Source: Branchiibius hedensis (lineage in GTDB: Bacteria > Actinomycetota > Actinomycetes > Actinomycetales > Dermatophilaceae). From it: a stretch of DNA of 64,000 bases. The DNA is taken from the NCBI RefSeq assembly GCF_900108585.1, contig NZ_UESZ01000001.1, positions 806,001 to 870,000 of the forward strand, read 5' to 3'. The translations under genes were made by a program, and so were the position numbers. Under the pieces are notes generated by a model. It ran no database searches and was not told where the DNA came from. It saw only the letters and a list, made by a program, of their open reading frames with translations. This document shows positions 39,094 through 47,709 of the stretch, piece after piece. Each line of letters begins with the position of its first letter. Position 1 is the stretch's first letter.

Positions 39094-39269
39094 TCACCGG
39101 CCGGGGTCGCGGCCCCACTTCGCGCGGAACTCCCGCAACCGCCGGTTGTAGGACGCAATGCACCGCTTGCAGTCTCGACGTCGGATGCCACGGCCGTGAC
39201 CTTCGCCTTGCCGTTGCTGGTGATCGTCGGAGTGTCCAAGTTGGACACTCCGGTCCTGCTGGCGATCAC
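39094..39269 (-). pseudogene. Small Cys protein gene, frameshifted
   Basis: GTG 39269 overlaps the upstream stop (GTGA) and reads about 27 codons with good codon character (NLDTPTITSNGKAKVTAVAS). Near 39182 the coding pattern moves to another frame, which continues DCKRCIASYNRRLREFR and stops at 39094. Joining them needs one extra base. The second part resembles the end of the neighbouring 98-residue protein (DDCARCVAVYHRIL), so the two may be paralogues. Real decay, a programmed shift or a sequencing error are all possible. Confidence 0.55.
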
Positions 39270-39562
39270 GGCTGCTTGCCTTCGCGGATGCCACCCAAGA
39301 TCCGGTGGTAGACCGCGACGCAACGAGCGCAGTCGTCCTTCTGCAGCCCACCGCTCTGGAACACGGTCACAACCTTTGGCTGGCGAGGGTTGTGCGATAC
39401 CCAGACGCCGCAGAACGAACGGCACGGCAACTGGTGGATGGTGGCGAACTCCAGGGCGTCGGTGTTGAAGAGGTGCTCGACCTTGCGGCGCTTCTTGCGC
39501 GGCTTCTCCACCGGGGTGACGGTCGGGGCCTGTTCGGTCCAGGTGACCACCTGTTCAGCCAC
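39266..39562 (-). CDS. Unknown Cys-containing small protein of the antisense cassette
   Basis: A 98-residue protein: a Lys/Arg-rich segment (KPRKKRRKVEHLF, near residue 20), then HQLPCRSFCGVWVSHN and DDCARCVAVYHRILGG. Two Cys pairs (CRSFC and CARC) could form one zinc site. ATG 39562 overlaps the end of the preceding gene by eight bases. No family recognised; a DNA-binding role would fit the basic patch. Confidence 0.6.
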   Translation of the reverse strand: MAEQVVTWTEQAPTVTPVEKPRKKRRKVEHLFNTDALEFATIHQLPCRSFCGVWVSHNPRQPKVVTVFQSGGLQKDDCARCVAVYHRILGGIREGKQP

Positions 39563-39758
39563 GGCGACCAGCCCCGACGTACGCCACGGGTTGCACGGTC
39601 AGCGATGCGTCCGTGCAGACCTGATCGACGTGAATGGCGCCGATCCGGGCAACCGTCGCAACGTCGTGGCCGGTGGTCTGCCAACCACATGTTGAGCAGC
39701 TGGCGTGCCAGCGTGGCCCGTCGAGCCTGCCCGTCGTCGGCCTCACCTTCGCGTTCAT
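39555..39758 (-). CDS. Small zinc-ribbon-like protein of the antisense cassette
   Basis: A 67-residue protein with WHASCSTCGWQTTGH near residues 18-32 and a further Cys at VDQVC. CxxCGW followed by a distal H/C pair is a common small zinc-ribbon pattern in actinophage accessory proteins. ATG 39758 overlaps the stop of the gene before it (ATGA). Function unknown. Confidence 0.62.
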   Translation of the reverse strand: MNAKVRPTTGRLDGPRWHASCSTCGWQTTGHDVATVARIGAIHVDQVCTDASLTVQPVAYVGAGRRG

Positions 39759-40069
39759 CGGGAACCACCACCAGCGTTGCGCTGCACGTTGGTCGGCTCG
39801 ACGACGCAGAACGCGTACCCCCGGTACACGTCCACCGAGTCCCGGTCAGCGATAGACCAGCCGTTCGCTTCGATCGCGCCGAAGAAGTTCCCCAGGCTGG
39901 GGAACCGGTCAACCTCGGCCCCGAGCCGGTTACGGTCGCTGGTCGCGTCCTGGTCATAGACCACGACGTCGGTGCGGGTGACTCGTGAGCCTCCCAGCCG
40001 CCACGACCTTGCGGTGCCCTCGCTGGTCTCCCAGGCCAGGAACCGGCCCTCAGGGAATGCCCGGCTCAT
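39755..40069 (-). CDS. Unknown 104-residue protein of the antisense cassette
   Basis: A mixed alpha/beta protein with no recognised domain (ARSWRLGGSRVTRTDVVVYDQDA in parts, FPSLGNFFGAIEANGWSI, DVYRGYAFCVVEP). ATG 40069 overlaps the stop of the 43-residue gene upstream (ATGA) and its own stop overlaps the next ATG. Composition looks like a genuine folded protein. Cargo function such as phage interference is possible but unsupported by motif. Confidence 0.6.
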   Translation of the reverse strand: MSRAFPEGRFLAWETSEGTARSWRLGGSRVTRTDVVVYDQDATSDRNRLGAEVDRFPSLGNFFGAIEANGWSIADRDSVDVYRGYAFCVVEPTNVQRNAGGGSR

Positions 40070-40197
40070 CGGGAACCACCTCGAGTCAGCCAGTGCAACC
40101 GCAGACCGCAGCCCACGGCACCGAACATAGCCGCGACGATGCCGGCCCCTTGAAGATGCGCGGCGATGTCACACCACGCGGATAAGATCGTGCCCAC
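40066..40197 (-). CDS. Very small membrane protein heading the antisense cassette
   Basis: A 43-residue protein from GTG 40197, with GGAGGG eight bases upstream. Its middle (HLQGAGIVAAMFGAVGCGL) is one short hydrophobic helix. Its stop overlaps the next start (ATGA), which makes it the first gene of the coupled minus-strand run. Small single-helix proteins next to soluble partners occur in toxin and phage-exclusion systems, but nothing here proves that. Confidence 0.55.
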   Translation of the reverse strand: MGTILSAWCDIAAHLQGAGIVAAMFGAVGCGLRLHWLTRGGSR

Positions 40198-40222
40198 GAT
40201 CAGACCCTCCAGTCTGTCGTCA

Positions 40223-40253
40223 GACCCCCGGAGATTGCTGTCTCGCGGGGGTC
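40223..40253. other. Hairpin upstream of the antisense cassette
   Basis: GACCCCCG (40223-40230) and CGGGGGTC (40246-40253) form an 8-bp perfect stem. It lies in the 153-base gap between the cassette and the right attachment site, which otherwise holds no gene. It could be part of the cassette promoter/operator or an integrase accessory site. Confidence 0.5.
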
Positions 40254-40350
40254 GCCCCTAGTCGGGGATATTTCGCACCACAGTGCTTCGGGATGACCTC
40301 AGATTCCGCGGGATTACTGGGAAGTGAGCACAGCGCTCAGCCGTCCCTAG

Positions 40351-40368
40351 TGCGCGACTATCTGGACT
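40351..40368 (+). repeat. Right attachment site with displaced sigA tail
   Basis: Second copy of the 18-base core. In sigA frame it reads CGC GAC TAT CTG GAC TGA (40353-40370), i.e. RDYLD and a stop, the presumed original end of sigA before insertion. The following 108 bases up to the transglutaminase gene would be the native sigA 3' region; I see no clear terminator there. Confidence 0.92.
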
Positions 40369-40478
40369 GACGACGCTGAGCGAGGCGGAGGTTGTGGGCG
40401 AGCGCTAGCGAGCACGCGGCCGGAGCCGAGGTCGAGGTAGTCGGTCCGATGGGACTGGACTGACGAAGTACCCAGACC

Positions 40479-42782
40479 TCAGCGACGCCGGTCCGCCCAC
40501 CAGCGGGCCGGCGTTCGCATGACCCGGACGCCGGCGTCGCGTAGCGCGAAGAACGCACTGCGCGGCCACAGCGCGGCCCGCAGGCGCATCGTCGCCGACG
40601 CCGATCGACGTACGTCGTGGACGAGTTCTTGGGCGTCCTGCCGAAGGTCGAGGCGGTCGTCGGCGCTACCGGCGTACCGCGCCTGCTCCAACGTTTGCAC
40701 GGCTTGCCGCAAGGCGCGCTGACCGTCGCCGCTGAGGTGCAACTCATTGCGGTAGTGCCGTTCGAGGGCACGCGGGGAGCCCGGCGGTGGCGCGGACGCG
40801 CCCAGATCAGACAGATCCCACACCAGTTGTTGCCATTGGGCCTCCACCCGCTGCGGTGCCGGCCGGTCAACCGCAACGCTCTCGCGGCGCCGCCGCGCGA
40901 GAATCGGCAGAACCACGGCGCCCGCCCCGCCGATCGCGATCACGGCAAACAACCAGCCCGCCCAGCCCAGCCAGGCCGGCGCCCGGTTGGCGGTGGATGA
41001 GCCGGCCGGCGTCACCGGGGCGGAGGAGGACGATGCGGCGCCGCTGGTGGCGCCCGCGGACGAGGAGTCGCTGTCGTCCTCGCTCGGCTGGGCGTTGCGG
41101 CTGACCCCGGTCTGCTGATCCGCGGTGTACCCGGGCGCGTTGGTCGCTCGGATCCCCGGCGTGGGTTCGAAGCGGGTCCAGCCGATTCCGCTGAACCACA
41201 ACTCCGGCCACGCGTGGGCGTCGGACTGCACGACGGAGTACTGGTTTGCGGTCCCCGTGGGATCGCCGGGCAGGAACCCCACGGCCAACCGGGCCGGGAT
41301 GCCGTCGGCGCGGGCCATCATCACCATTGCGCTGGCGAACTGGGTGCAATACCCCTGTTTGGTCGCCAGGAAGTTGCTCAGCGGATCCAGCGGCTGTCCG
41401 TCGCTGTCGCGGCGGGTCTGCGCCAGTTGCAGCGAGTAGGTGAAGCCGCCGCTGCTACGCAGGTAGTTCTGGATGTTCTTGGCCGTCTCCCACTGCGTGC
41501 TCGCCCGTAGCGGCGCCAACGTGCGGCGCACCGCCGCCTGCGACGCCTGGTCGACCGCGAGGGCGGGCTCGGAGATCTCCGGGTCCAGGCGCTCGCCGTC
41601 GCTGGGCTCCTGGTTGTCCTTCAGAACCCGGTAGGTGAGGCTGTAGTCCTTCACCGTGCCGGAGGGCTGGACGCTTCCCGTGCGTTCGTCGAACAGCCAG
41701 ACGTCCCGGTTGAGGTTGGCCGTGCGCAGCGGGTACGGCGCGGCGAGGAATCCGGAGGCCAGCGCGCTGCCGGTGACTTTCAGTGAGGCGGTGGTGAACC
41801 GCGAATCAGCGTCGGTGACCCCGGGAACGGGCAGCACCGTGTTGTTGTCGCTGACGACCGCCGAAGTCACAGCCTCGTCCGGGACCCAATGCCCGTCGCG
41901 GTAGGTGGAGGTGACGGTCACTCGTAGCGGTGGGGTCACCAGCGACGAGGTCGAGTAGGTCAGCACCGGGGAGGGATTGGTGCTGTTCAGGTCGGCGCTC
42001 AGATCCAGATCGGTCGCGAACCCGATGGTGACCGGCCCGTCTCCGGTGCCCCGGGCCAGACCCTGGGCGAAGAAGTGCGCCGATGCATGGGGGATCACGG
42101 TCGGTAGCAGGGCTGCAGCGATGATCACGGGTACGGCGATCAGCCGGGCTGCGTGGCCATGTCCCGACAGGGGCGACTCCAGGGTGCGCGGCCGCAGGGC
42201 ACGCGTGCGGACCGTCACGTCTCGTTGCAGGTCCTGGGCGTGCTGGGTCGCCACCATGGTCAACCACAGCGCGGCCAGGGCCACGAAATAGACCGGGTTC
42301 AGGCCGATGGCGGTATTCGCCGCCGAAATAAGGAAGGCGCCCAGCAACGGCACGCCCGCCAGCACCGGCGCGCGCAGGGTCGCCGCGCAGATGTCGGTGA
42401 TGAGCGCGAATCCGGTCACCGCGAACGCGATCAGGAACCGCAGCCCGACGGTGGCCGGGGCCGGGGGAGCAGCGACCTGGACGGTGTGGATCCCGTCCTC
42501 GATCAGGGCGCGGGCCGCGTCGACCAGAACGGTCGGCGACAGCGTGTGCGGTAGATAGATCAGCATGATCGCCACGACCGCAAGCAGCAACTGCAGCAGC
42601 GGGATCAGGGCCGCCGGCGTGCGTAGTGCGCGCAACGCAATACCGAGCGCGGCAACGCCGACGACCAGGGCCACGATCGGCCAGATCCACGGACCGACCT
42701 CGATCAAGGACGTCAGCGGCCACGCCGCGATCAGCGTGGCCACCGCTGCCAGCATCGCCTGCGCACTCGCCGTACGCCTCAT
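40479..42782 (-). CDS. Transglutaminase-like membrane protein (TgpA family, DUF3488)
   Basis: A 767-residue protein: six or so N-terminal helices (DUF3488, to about residue 190), then a periplasmic/extracellular-side transglutaminase domain with the catalytic Cys in QGYCTQFASAMVMMARADGIPARL (in parts) and His in SDAHAWPELWF, a Ser/Ala-rich linker, one helix and a cytoplasmic DUF4129-type tail. ATG 42782 overlaps the DUF58 stop (ATGA). Third gene of the moxR/DUF58/tgpA operon, thought to act in cell-envelope protein assembly. Confidence 0.92.
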   Translation of the reverse strand: MRRTASAQAMLAAVATLIAAWPLTSLIEVGPWIWPIVALVVGVAALGIALRALRTPAALIPLLQLLLAVVAIMLIYLPHTLSPTVLVDAARALIEDGIHTVQVAAPPAPATVGLRFLIAFAVTGFALITDICAATLRAPVLAGVPLLGAFLISAANTAIGLNPVYFVALAALWLTMVATQHAQDLQRDVTVRTRALRPRTLESPLSGHGHAARLIAVPVIIAAALLPTVIPHASAHFFAQGLARGTGDGPVTIGFATDLDLSADLNSTNPSPVLTYSTSSLVTPPLRVTVTSTYRDGHWVPDEAVTSAVVSDNNTVLPVPGVTDADSRFTTASLKVTGSALASGFLAAPYPLRTANLNRDVWLFDERTGSVQPSGTVKDYSLTYRVLKDNQEPSDGERLDPEISEPALAVDQASQAAVRRTLAPLRASTQWETAKNIQNYLRSSGGFTYSLQLAQTRRDSDGQPLDPLSNFLATKQGYCTQFASAMVMMARADGIPARLAVGFLPGDPTGTANQYSVVQSDAHAWPELWFSGIGWTRFEPTPGIRATNAPGYTADQQTGVSRNAQPSEDDSDSSSAGATSGAASSSSAPVTPAGSSTANRAPAWLGWAGWLFAVIAIGGAGAVVLPILARRRRESVAVDRPAPQRVEAQWQQLVWDLSDLGASAPPPGSPRALERHYRNELHLSGDGQRALRQAVQTLEQARYAGSADDRLDLRQDAQELVHDVRRSASATMRLRAALWPRSAFFALRDAGVRVMRTPARWWADRRR

Positions 42783-44017
42783 AGGGCACCCACCCGGATC
42801 AGCGATCGACGACTGACTTCCTGCCACGCGTCCAGCACAGTGGTGTGCGAGCGGACCACGCACACGCGCCACCCGGCGCCCGCCAATGCGGCTCGCAGCA
42901 TGGCCGCTCCGGCACTGGGCGCGGCGTCCGGATCCACGAAGGTCGCCGTGTCGAGGATGAAGGCAAGACCTGAAGCGCCGGGTTGCCGCATCGCCGCAAT
43001 GTCATCGACCCGGTCCTCGACGTCGGTGAGGATCGCCACGACGATGGCACCGGTGCGCACGGCCTCCCTCGCGCGCAGCCGCAACCGGCGGAACGTCTCC
43101 CCGTCGCAGGTTTCGGCGGTCGCCAGTCGGCGCAGTTGGTCATCTGGTTCGCCGGGTGTGTCGACGCTGAGGTCGGCCAGGGTCTCGGGCGTGGCCAGGT
43201 GCACGGAATAGTGCAACTCCGCGAGGCGGACCACCACGGAGGCAGCGCAGCTGACCGCCCATTCGAAGGAATCCTGCGGAGCAGTCCCACGGTGGCCGGC
43301 ACTGCGTGCGTCGAGCAGGACCAGGGCGGACCGCCGGCTCGGCCGGTCTTCCTGGCGCACCATGAGCTCCCCGCGGTGGGCGGTGGTCTTCCAGTGCACT
43401 TTGCGCAGGTCGTCGCCTTGGTGATAGGCCCGGATGCTGACGTCTTCGTTGCCGTGCAGCGCCACCATCTGCGGGGTCTCGCCCTCGCTGCCGATCCCTG
43501 CGCCGGGCGGCTGCGCCGTGCCCAGGGCGGTGACCGTGGGTAGGACGATCAACTCGTCGATGTGTTGGTCGGTGCTGCGGCGTCGGGTCAGACCGAACGG
43601 ATCCTCGATGACCCGTGAGCTGGGCCCCAACCGGTGGGCGCCGCGCACGTTGCCCTGGACGACGTACTGCAATTGCTCCGCGTCGTGCGGGCCGATCGCG
43701 GGCAGCACGAACTCCTGGGACTCACCCAGCCGGGGGTCCACCTGCTCCCGGACCCGGGACACGCCGTTGCGCCGGTCGGAGGGGTTGGCTGCCGTCACGG
43801 TGACGGTGGCGCGCTGGCCCCGGCCGATGAAGGTCGGCTGCACGGTGCGGGTGATCCGCAACTCGCCGGACGCGCGCCGGGCGATCACCGCAGTGACCCC
43901 TAGGAGCAGCAGGAGAAGCAGCCCCAGCCGCGTGATGTCGGTGTAGCCAAGCAGGATCCCGGAGGCGCTCAAGGCGATGCCGACACCCAGCAGGGTCCAG
44001 GCGCGGGCAGTGAGCAC
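42779..44017 (-). CDS. DUF58 domain-containing membrane protein
   Basis: A 412-residue protein with two N-terminal helices (about residues 8-45) and a C-terminal DUF58 domain (vWA-like) marked by YHQGDDLRKVHWKTTAHRGELMVRQ in parts, the family signature. Partners with a MoxR ATPase in a chaperone-like complex. Middle gene of the operon, three bases after the moxR stop. Confidence 0.92.
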   Translation of the reverse strand: MLTARAWTLLGVGIALSASGILLGYTDITRLGLLLLLLLGVTAVIARRASGELRITRTVQPTFIGRGQRATVTVTAANPSDRRNGVSRVREQVDPRLGESQEFVLPAIGPHDAEQLQYVVQGNVRGAHRLGPSSRVIEDPFGLTRRRSTDQHIDELIVLPTVTALGTAQPPGAGIGSEGETPQMVALHGNEDVSIRAYHQGDDLRKVHWKTTAHRGELMVRQEDRPSRRSALVLLDARSAGHRGTAPQDSFEWAVSCAASVVVRLAELHYSVHLATPETLADLSVDTPGEPDDQLRRLATAETCDGETFRRLRLRAREAVRTGAIVVAILTDVEDRVDDIAAMRQPGASGLAFILDTATFVDPDAAPSAGAAMLRAALAGAGWRVCVVRSHTTVLDAWQEVSRRSLIRVGAL

Positions 44018-44020
44018 GAC

Positions 44021-45052
44021 TCAGCCGTGCAGATCGCCGGCCGGCACGGCGACGCGCCGGCTGATCTCGTGCAGGACGTCGGAGGTGCCGCGGTGCAGAT
44101 GCTGGTTGTCGCTGGACAGCATCACGCGATGGGCCAGGACCGGCACGAACAAGGCCTGGACGTCCTCGGGAATGACGTAGTCCCGACCATCGAGGGCGGC
44201 ACCGGCCCGGGCCGCGCGCAGCAGATGCAGGGAACCGCGCGGTGAGGCACCCAACCGCAGGGCGGGTGTGCTGCGCGTCGCCGTGACCAGGTCAACGATG
44301 TACTGCCGCAGCGCCGCACTCGCGTGCACCTGGGCGACGCGGTCGATCGCGCGAGCGACCGTCGCGCCGTCGGTGACCGGTTGCAGATCGCCCAACGGGT
44401 CGTGCTCGCCGTGCAGGTCGAGCATCGTGGCCTCGGCCGCCGCCGTGGGATAACCCATCGAGATCCGGGCCATGAATCGGTCCCGCTGCGCTTCCGGCAG
44501 CGGAAAGGTGCCCTCCATCTCGATCGGGTTCTGGGTCGCGAGCACCATGAACGGCCGCTGCAGGTGGTAGGTGCGGCCATCGACGGTGACCTGCTCCTCC
44601 TCCATGCACTCCAACAGCGCCGACTGCGTCTTGGGGGAGGCGCGGTTGATCTCATCGCCGACGACCACGTTGGCGAAGATCGCACCGGGCCGGAACTCGA
44701 ACTCGTGAGTGTCCTGGTTGAAGACGCTGACGCCGGTGACGTCGCTCGGCAGCAGATCCGGCGTGAACTGGATCCGGCGCATCGGGCAGTCGATCGCTTT
44801 GGCCAGCGATTTGGCCAGCATCGTCTTGCCCACCCCGGGCACGTCTTCCACCAACAGGTGGCCGCGGGCCAGGAGAACGATCAACGCCGTGCGGATCGCT
44901 TCGGGTTTGCCTTCGATGACCTGGCTGATCGCACCGTGCAGCGCGGAACTGAGGTCCTGCACCTCCGACAGCGACATCGCCGAGGGGTAGGAATCCGGTC
45001 CCGGGTGGGGGCCGGCGCTGATCGAGCCGTGCTGGGTGGGGCTGGCTGACAT
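44021..45052 (-). CDS. moxR: MoxR family AAA+ ATPase
   Basis: A 343-residue MoxR ATPase. Walker A DVPGVGKTML near residue 71, Walker B VVGDEINRASPKTQSALLE (in parts), sensor 1 LATQNPIEMEG, and a C-terminal helical lid with LRLGASPRGSLHLLRAARA in part. ATG 45052 is used; an internal ATG (MSLSEVQDL, residue 26) is also possible because the ribosome site is weak. Divergent from mraZ. Confidence 0.93.
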   Translation of the reverse strand: MSASPTQHGSISAGPHPGPDSYPSAMSLSEVQDLSSALHGAISQVIEGKPEAIRTALIVLLARGHLLVEDVPGVGKTMLAKSLAKAIDCPMRRIQFTPDLLPSDVTGVSVFNQDTHEFEFRPGAIFANVVVGDEINRASPKTQSALLECMEEEQVTVDGRTYHLQRPFMVLATQNPIEMEGTFPLPEAQRDRFMARISMGYPTAAAEATMLDLHGEHDPLGDLQPVTDGATVARAIDRVAQVHASAALRQYIVDLVTATRSTPALRLGASPRGSLHLLRAARAGAALDGRDYVIPEDVQALFVPVLAHRVMLSSDNQHLHRGTSDVLHEISRRVAVPAGDLHG

Positions 45053-45381
45053 ACCCAAATCCTGCCATTTTCCTCCGCCGTCCGTGCCCTCCACCGCGCT
45101 CCACCACCGCATCGGGGGTGGCTGCCGTGCGGATCGAACCGCTCCGGAGGACCGGAAGTGGCCGGTTCCTACGGGTCCGAGCGAAGGGGGAGACCAGATT
45201 CCCTCCACCACCGTCGAACAGGCTTTGACCTGCGAAAACATTCCAAAAAAGGGCGATTTGTCGGGCTAGGTGGGCGACACAGAGGAGCAGAGTGGAGTAA
45301 AGTGGAGCATGCGGGAGTGAGTTGGTGGGCGGTGGATCCGAAAAGGGTCTGCCCAGGCGAAGACCAGGAGGTGGACCGACG
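45053..45381. promoter_or_regulatory. Divergent moxR/mraZ intergenic region with MraZ operator repeats
   Basis: A 329-base region without a gene. At 45281-45320 four 10-base units follow each other: AGAGGAGCAG, AGTGGAGTAA, AGTGGAGCAT, GCGGGAGTGA. G-rich repeats at ten-base steps before mraZ are the known MraZ binding pattern, so this is the likely autoregulatory operator of the division cluster. TTGACC near 45225 could be a -35 box; no good -10 was found. AGGAGG before ATG 45382 is the ribosome site. Confidence 0.75.
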
Positions 45382-45816
45382 ATGTTTCTCGGCACCCACC
45401 ACCCGCGCCTGGACGAGAAGGGCCGGCTGTTCCTGCCCGCCAAGTTCCGCGACAAACTCGCCGGTGGCCTGGTCATGACCCGCGGTCAGGAGCGGTGCAT
45501 TTACATCTTCACGACGGACAAGTTCGTGGACTTCACCGCCGGCTTGCAGTCCAGCCCGATCACCAACGCCGAAGCCCGTTCGTTCCAGCGGGTGATGCTC
45601 TCCGGTGCCACCGACGACATCCCCGACAAACAGGGCCGGGTCACCGTGCCTGCGCTGCTGCGGCAGTACGCCGGCCTGGACCGCGACTGCACGGTGATCG
45701 GTGTCGGCGACCGGGTCGAACTGTGGGACACCCAGCGGTGGGAGCAGTTCGTCGCGGGAGCCGAGGAAGACTTCGCCGCTCGCTCCGAGGAGGTGATCCC
45801 CGGAGGCCTCTTCTGA
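45382..45816 (+). CDS. mraZ: Transcriptional regulator MraZ
   Basis: A 144-residue protein with two AbrB-like SpoVT/MraZ repeats: GTHHPRLDEKGRLFLPAKFR (in part) at the start and DDIPDKQGRVTVPALLRQYAGL (in part) in the second half. It binds ring-like as a multimer to the repeats upstream of its own gene and controls the division and cell-wall cluster. ATG 45382 with AGGAGG. First gene of the cluster. Confidence 0.96.
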   Translation: MFLGTHHPRLDEKGRLFLPAKFRDKLAGGLVMTRGQERCIYIFTTDKFVDFTAGLQSSPITNAEARSFQRVMLSGATDDIPDKQGRVTVPALLRQYAGLDRDCTVIGVGDRVELWDTQRWEQFVAGAEEDFAARSEEVIPGGLF

Positions 45817-45961
45817 TCGATCGCGCTGACCGGTGGCCTCCAGCCGTCCGGAACGTTCCGACATCACTTCCCCGATGCCGGAGCGACGGACCCGGCGGCT
45901 GGGGACCAGCGACCAGCGCGAAGCACCGCCCATTCCGACCCCCCCCGAAAGGAGCAGCCCG

Positions 45962-46936
45962 ATGAGCAAGGACACCGCCGACCGGCATCTGCCGGTCATG
46001 CGTGACCGCATCGTCGACCTGCTCGCTCCCGCCCTGGACCGACCGGGGTCGGTGTTCGTGGACGGCACGCTGGGCATGGGCGGGCACACCGAGGCGATCC
46101 TGCAGCGCCTGCCGCACGTGACGGCGTACGGCGTGGACCGGGACCCGCAGGCCCTGGACCTGGCCGGCGCCCGACTGGCCTCCTTCGGAAAGCGCTTCAT
46201 CGGCGTACACGCGGTCTACGACCAGGCGTTCACGGCGCTCGCCGACCTCGGGGTCGACGAGGTGGACGGGGTGCTGTTCGACCTCGGGGTCTCATCCCTG
46301 CAACTCGACGAGGCAGATCGGGGTTTCGCCTACGCCCAGGACGCGCCGCTGGACATGCGGATGGACCAGACCACGGGCGTCACCGCCGCCGACGTCCTGA
46401 ACACCTACAGCAGCGCCGAGTTGGAGCGCGTCCTGCGCGAGTACGGCGAGGAGCGGTTTGCTCGCCGGGTCGCCGTCGCGATCATCCGCGAGCGCGAGCA
46501 GGCTCCGTTCACGACCTCCGCCCGGCTCGTGGCGGTGCTTCGGTCGGCCATCCCGGCGGCCTCGCAGCGCACCGGCGGCCACCCGGGCAAGCGGACCTTC
46601 CAAGCCCTGCGCATCGAGGTCAACTCCGAACTGGACGTCTGGCGCGCTGCCCTGCCGAGCGCCATCGACCACCTTCGGCTCGATGGCCGGATCGCCGTCT
46701 TGTCCTACCACTCCCTCGAGGACCGCATCACCAAGCAGACGCTCGCCGCTGGCGCCAAGAGCACCGCACCCCCCGGCATCCCGGTCGAGTTGCCCGAGCA
46801 AGCGCCCTACCTGCGCTTGCTCACCCGGGGCGCCGAAACCCCCACCGACACCGAAATCGCACACAACCCGCGGGCCGCCTCGGCCCGGTTGCGCGCCGCA
46901 GCGCGTATCCGCACCACCGAAAGGACGTCCGCATGA
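45962..46936 (+). CDS. rsmH: 16S rRNA (cytosine-1402-N4)-methyltransferase
   Basis: A 324-residue RsmH/MraW. SAM-binding [17 protein letters not shown] (in part) near residue 30, [19 protein letters not shown] (in part), and the C-terminal [13 protein letters not shown]. It methylates N4 of C1402 in the 30S decoding centre. ATG 45962 after AAAGGAG. Its stop overlaps ftsL (ATGA). Length is standard. Confidence 0.97.
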   Translation: MSKDTADRHLPVMRDRIVDLLAPALDRPGSVFVDGTLGMGGHTEAILQRLPHVTAYGVDRDPQALDLAGARLASFGKRFIGVHAVYDQAFTALADLGVDEVDGVLFDLGVSSLQLDEADRGFAYAQDAPLDMRMDQTTGVTAADVLNTYSSAELERVLREYGEERFARRVAVAIIREREQAPFTTSARLVAVLRSAIPAASQRTGGHPGKRTFQALRIEVNSELDVWRAALPSAIDHLRLDGRIAVLSYHSLEDRITKQTLAAGAKSTAPPGIPVELPEQAPYLRLLTRGAETPTDTEIAHNPRAASARLRAAARIRTTERTSA

Positions 46937-47661
46937 GCCAGTTGAGCCTCGCACCAACCCCTGTCCGCCGGGCAGGAGCCCCAGCACGTACGGCGCTGCC
47001 GGCCCCTCGGCGTACCGGCAAGGCCGCTCGTCCCGGCTCCGCGGCCGCCAGCAAGGGCGGTCGTCGCACCACGGCGGTCGTCGCCCCGCCGCAGACCCGC
47101 GGTGTCGGCATCGGGTTCGTCGCGATCTGCCTGCTGGCGATGGTCGGCGGACTGGTCGCGCTCCTGCTGCTGAACACCCAGCGTGCGCAGCAGTCCTTCG
47201 CCCTTGACCGGCTGCAGTCCCAGTCCGCGTCCCTGGCAGCGACCCAGGAATCGCTGGACAGCCAACTGGACGCGGTGTCCGCACCGCAGCAATTGGCGTT
47301 GCAGGCCCAGGTCCAGGGGATGGTCCCGGCCACCTCGATCCGCTTCGTGGACAGCAATGGCAAGACCGTCGGCGTGGCGAAGGGAAGGGCCTCCACGAGC
47401 CCCTTTACGGTGGGAACGCTCCCGAGCACCCCGGCGTCGAAGGTCGCTGCCCTTGCGGCCAACGCCGCCAGCGCAGGAGTGCAACTCCCGGCAGCGCCAC
47501 CCGCGACCACACTGGCCACGGTGCCGCCGGCTCTGCCGAGCACGCCGTCCGCCACTGCCACCCCGAAAGCCACCCAACCCACCGCCAAGTCCACGCCGAG
47601 CGCCTCCGCCACACCCGCTGCGAAGGCGTCCGCCAAAGCCACGGCCGCACCCACCAAGTAA
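46933..47661 (+). CDS. ftsL: FtsL-like septal protein with long C-terminal tail
   Basis: A 242-residue bitopic protein: a basic cytoplasmic N-terminus, one helix at residues 57-80, then a coiled-coil segment ([22 protein letters not shown] in parts), as in FtsL/DivIC. FtsL is about 90-120 residues in many bacteria; here about 100 extra residues rich in Ala, Pro, Thr and Ser/Lys extend outside the membrane. Sequence identity is weak as usual, so the call rests on topology and position between rsmH and ftsI. Confidence 0.85.
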   Translation: MSQLSLAPTPVRRAGAPARTALPAPRRTGKAARPGSAAASKGGRRTTAVVAPPQTRGVGIGFVAICLLAMVGGLVALLLLNTQRAQQSFALDRLQSQSASLAATQESLDSQLDAVSAPQQLALQAQVQGMVPATSIRFVDSNGKTVGVAKGRASTSPFTVGTLPSTPASKVAALAANAASAGVQLPAAPPATTLATVPPALPSTPSATATPKATQPTAKSTPSASATPAAKASAKATAAPTK

Positions 47662-47709
47662 GCGAGCGTGGGCAGGCCACGCAACATGCTTCCCAGCAGA
47701 AGGTGATCC

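Larger units (their letters stand above)
31526..40368. mobile_element. Integrated phage-satellite-like element in the 3' end of sigA
   Basis: About 8.8 kb bounded by two identical 18-bp sites. Left-to-right: tyrosine integrase; unknown genes; a coupled run of small genes leading to a DUF3631 P-loop protein, a WhiB-like regulator, a scaffold-like protein and an HK97-type capsid protein; further small genes; and a minus-strand cassette of five small genes. I find no portal, large terminase, prohead protease, tail, holin or lysin gene, so it cannot be a complete phage. This content is like phiRv1-type prophage-like elements and capsid-encoding phage-inducible islands, which depend on a helper phage. 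That comparison is by gene content from memory. Confidence 0.88.

Noticed and set aside
38882-39163. Minus-strand open frame of 93 codons across the palindrome cluster
   Set aside because: Poor codon character, runs through strong hairpins, and no start signal; treated as non-coding.
31526-40368. Complete prophage
   Set aside because: Too short and without tail, portal, large terminase or lysis genes; satellite is the better description.
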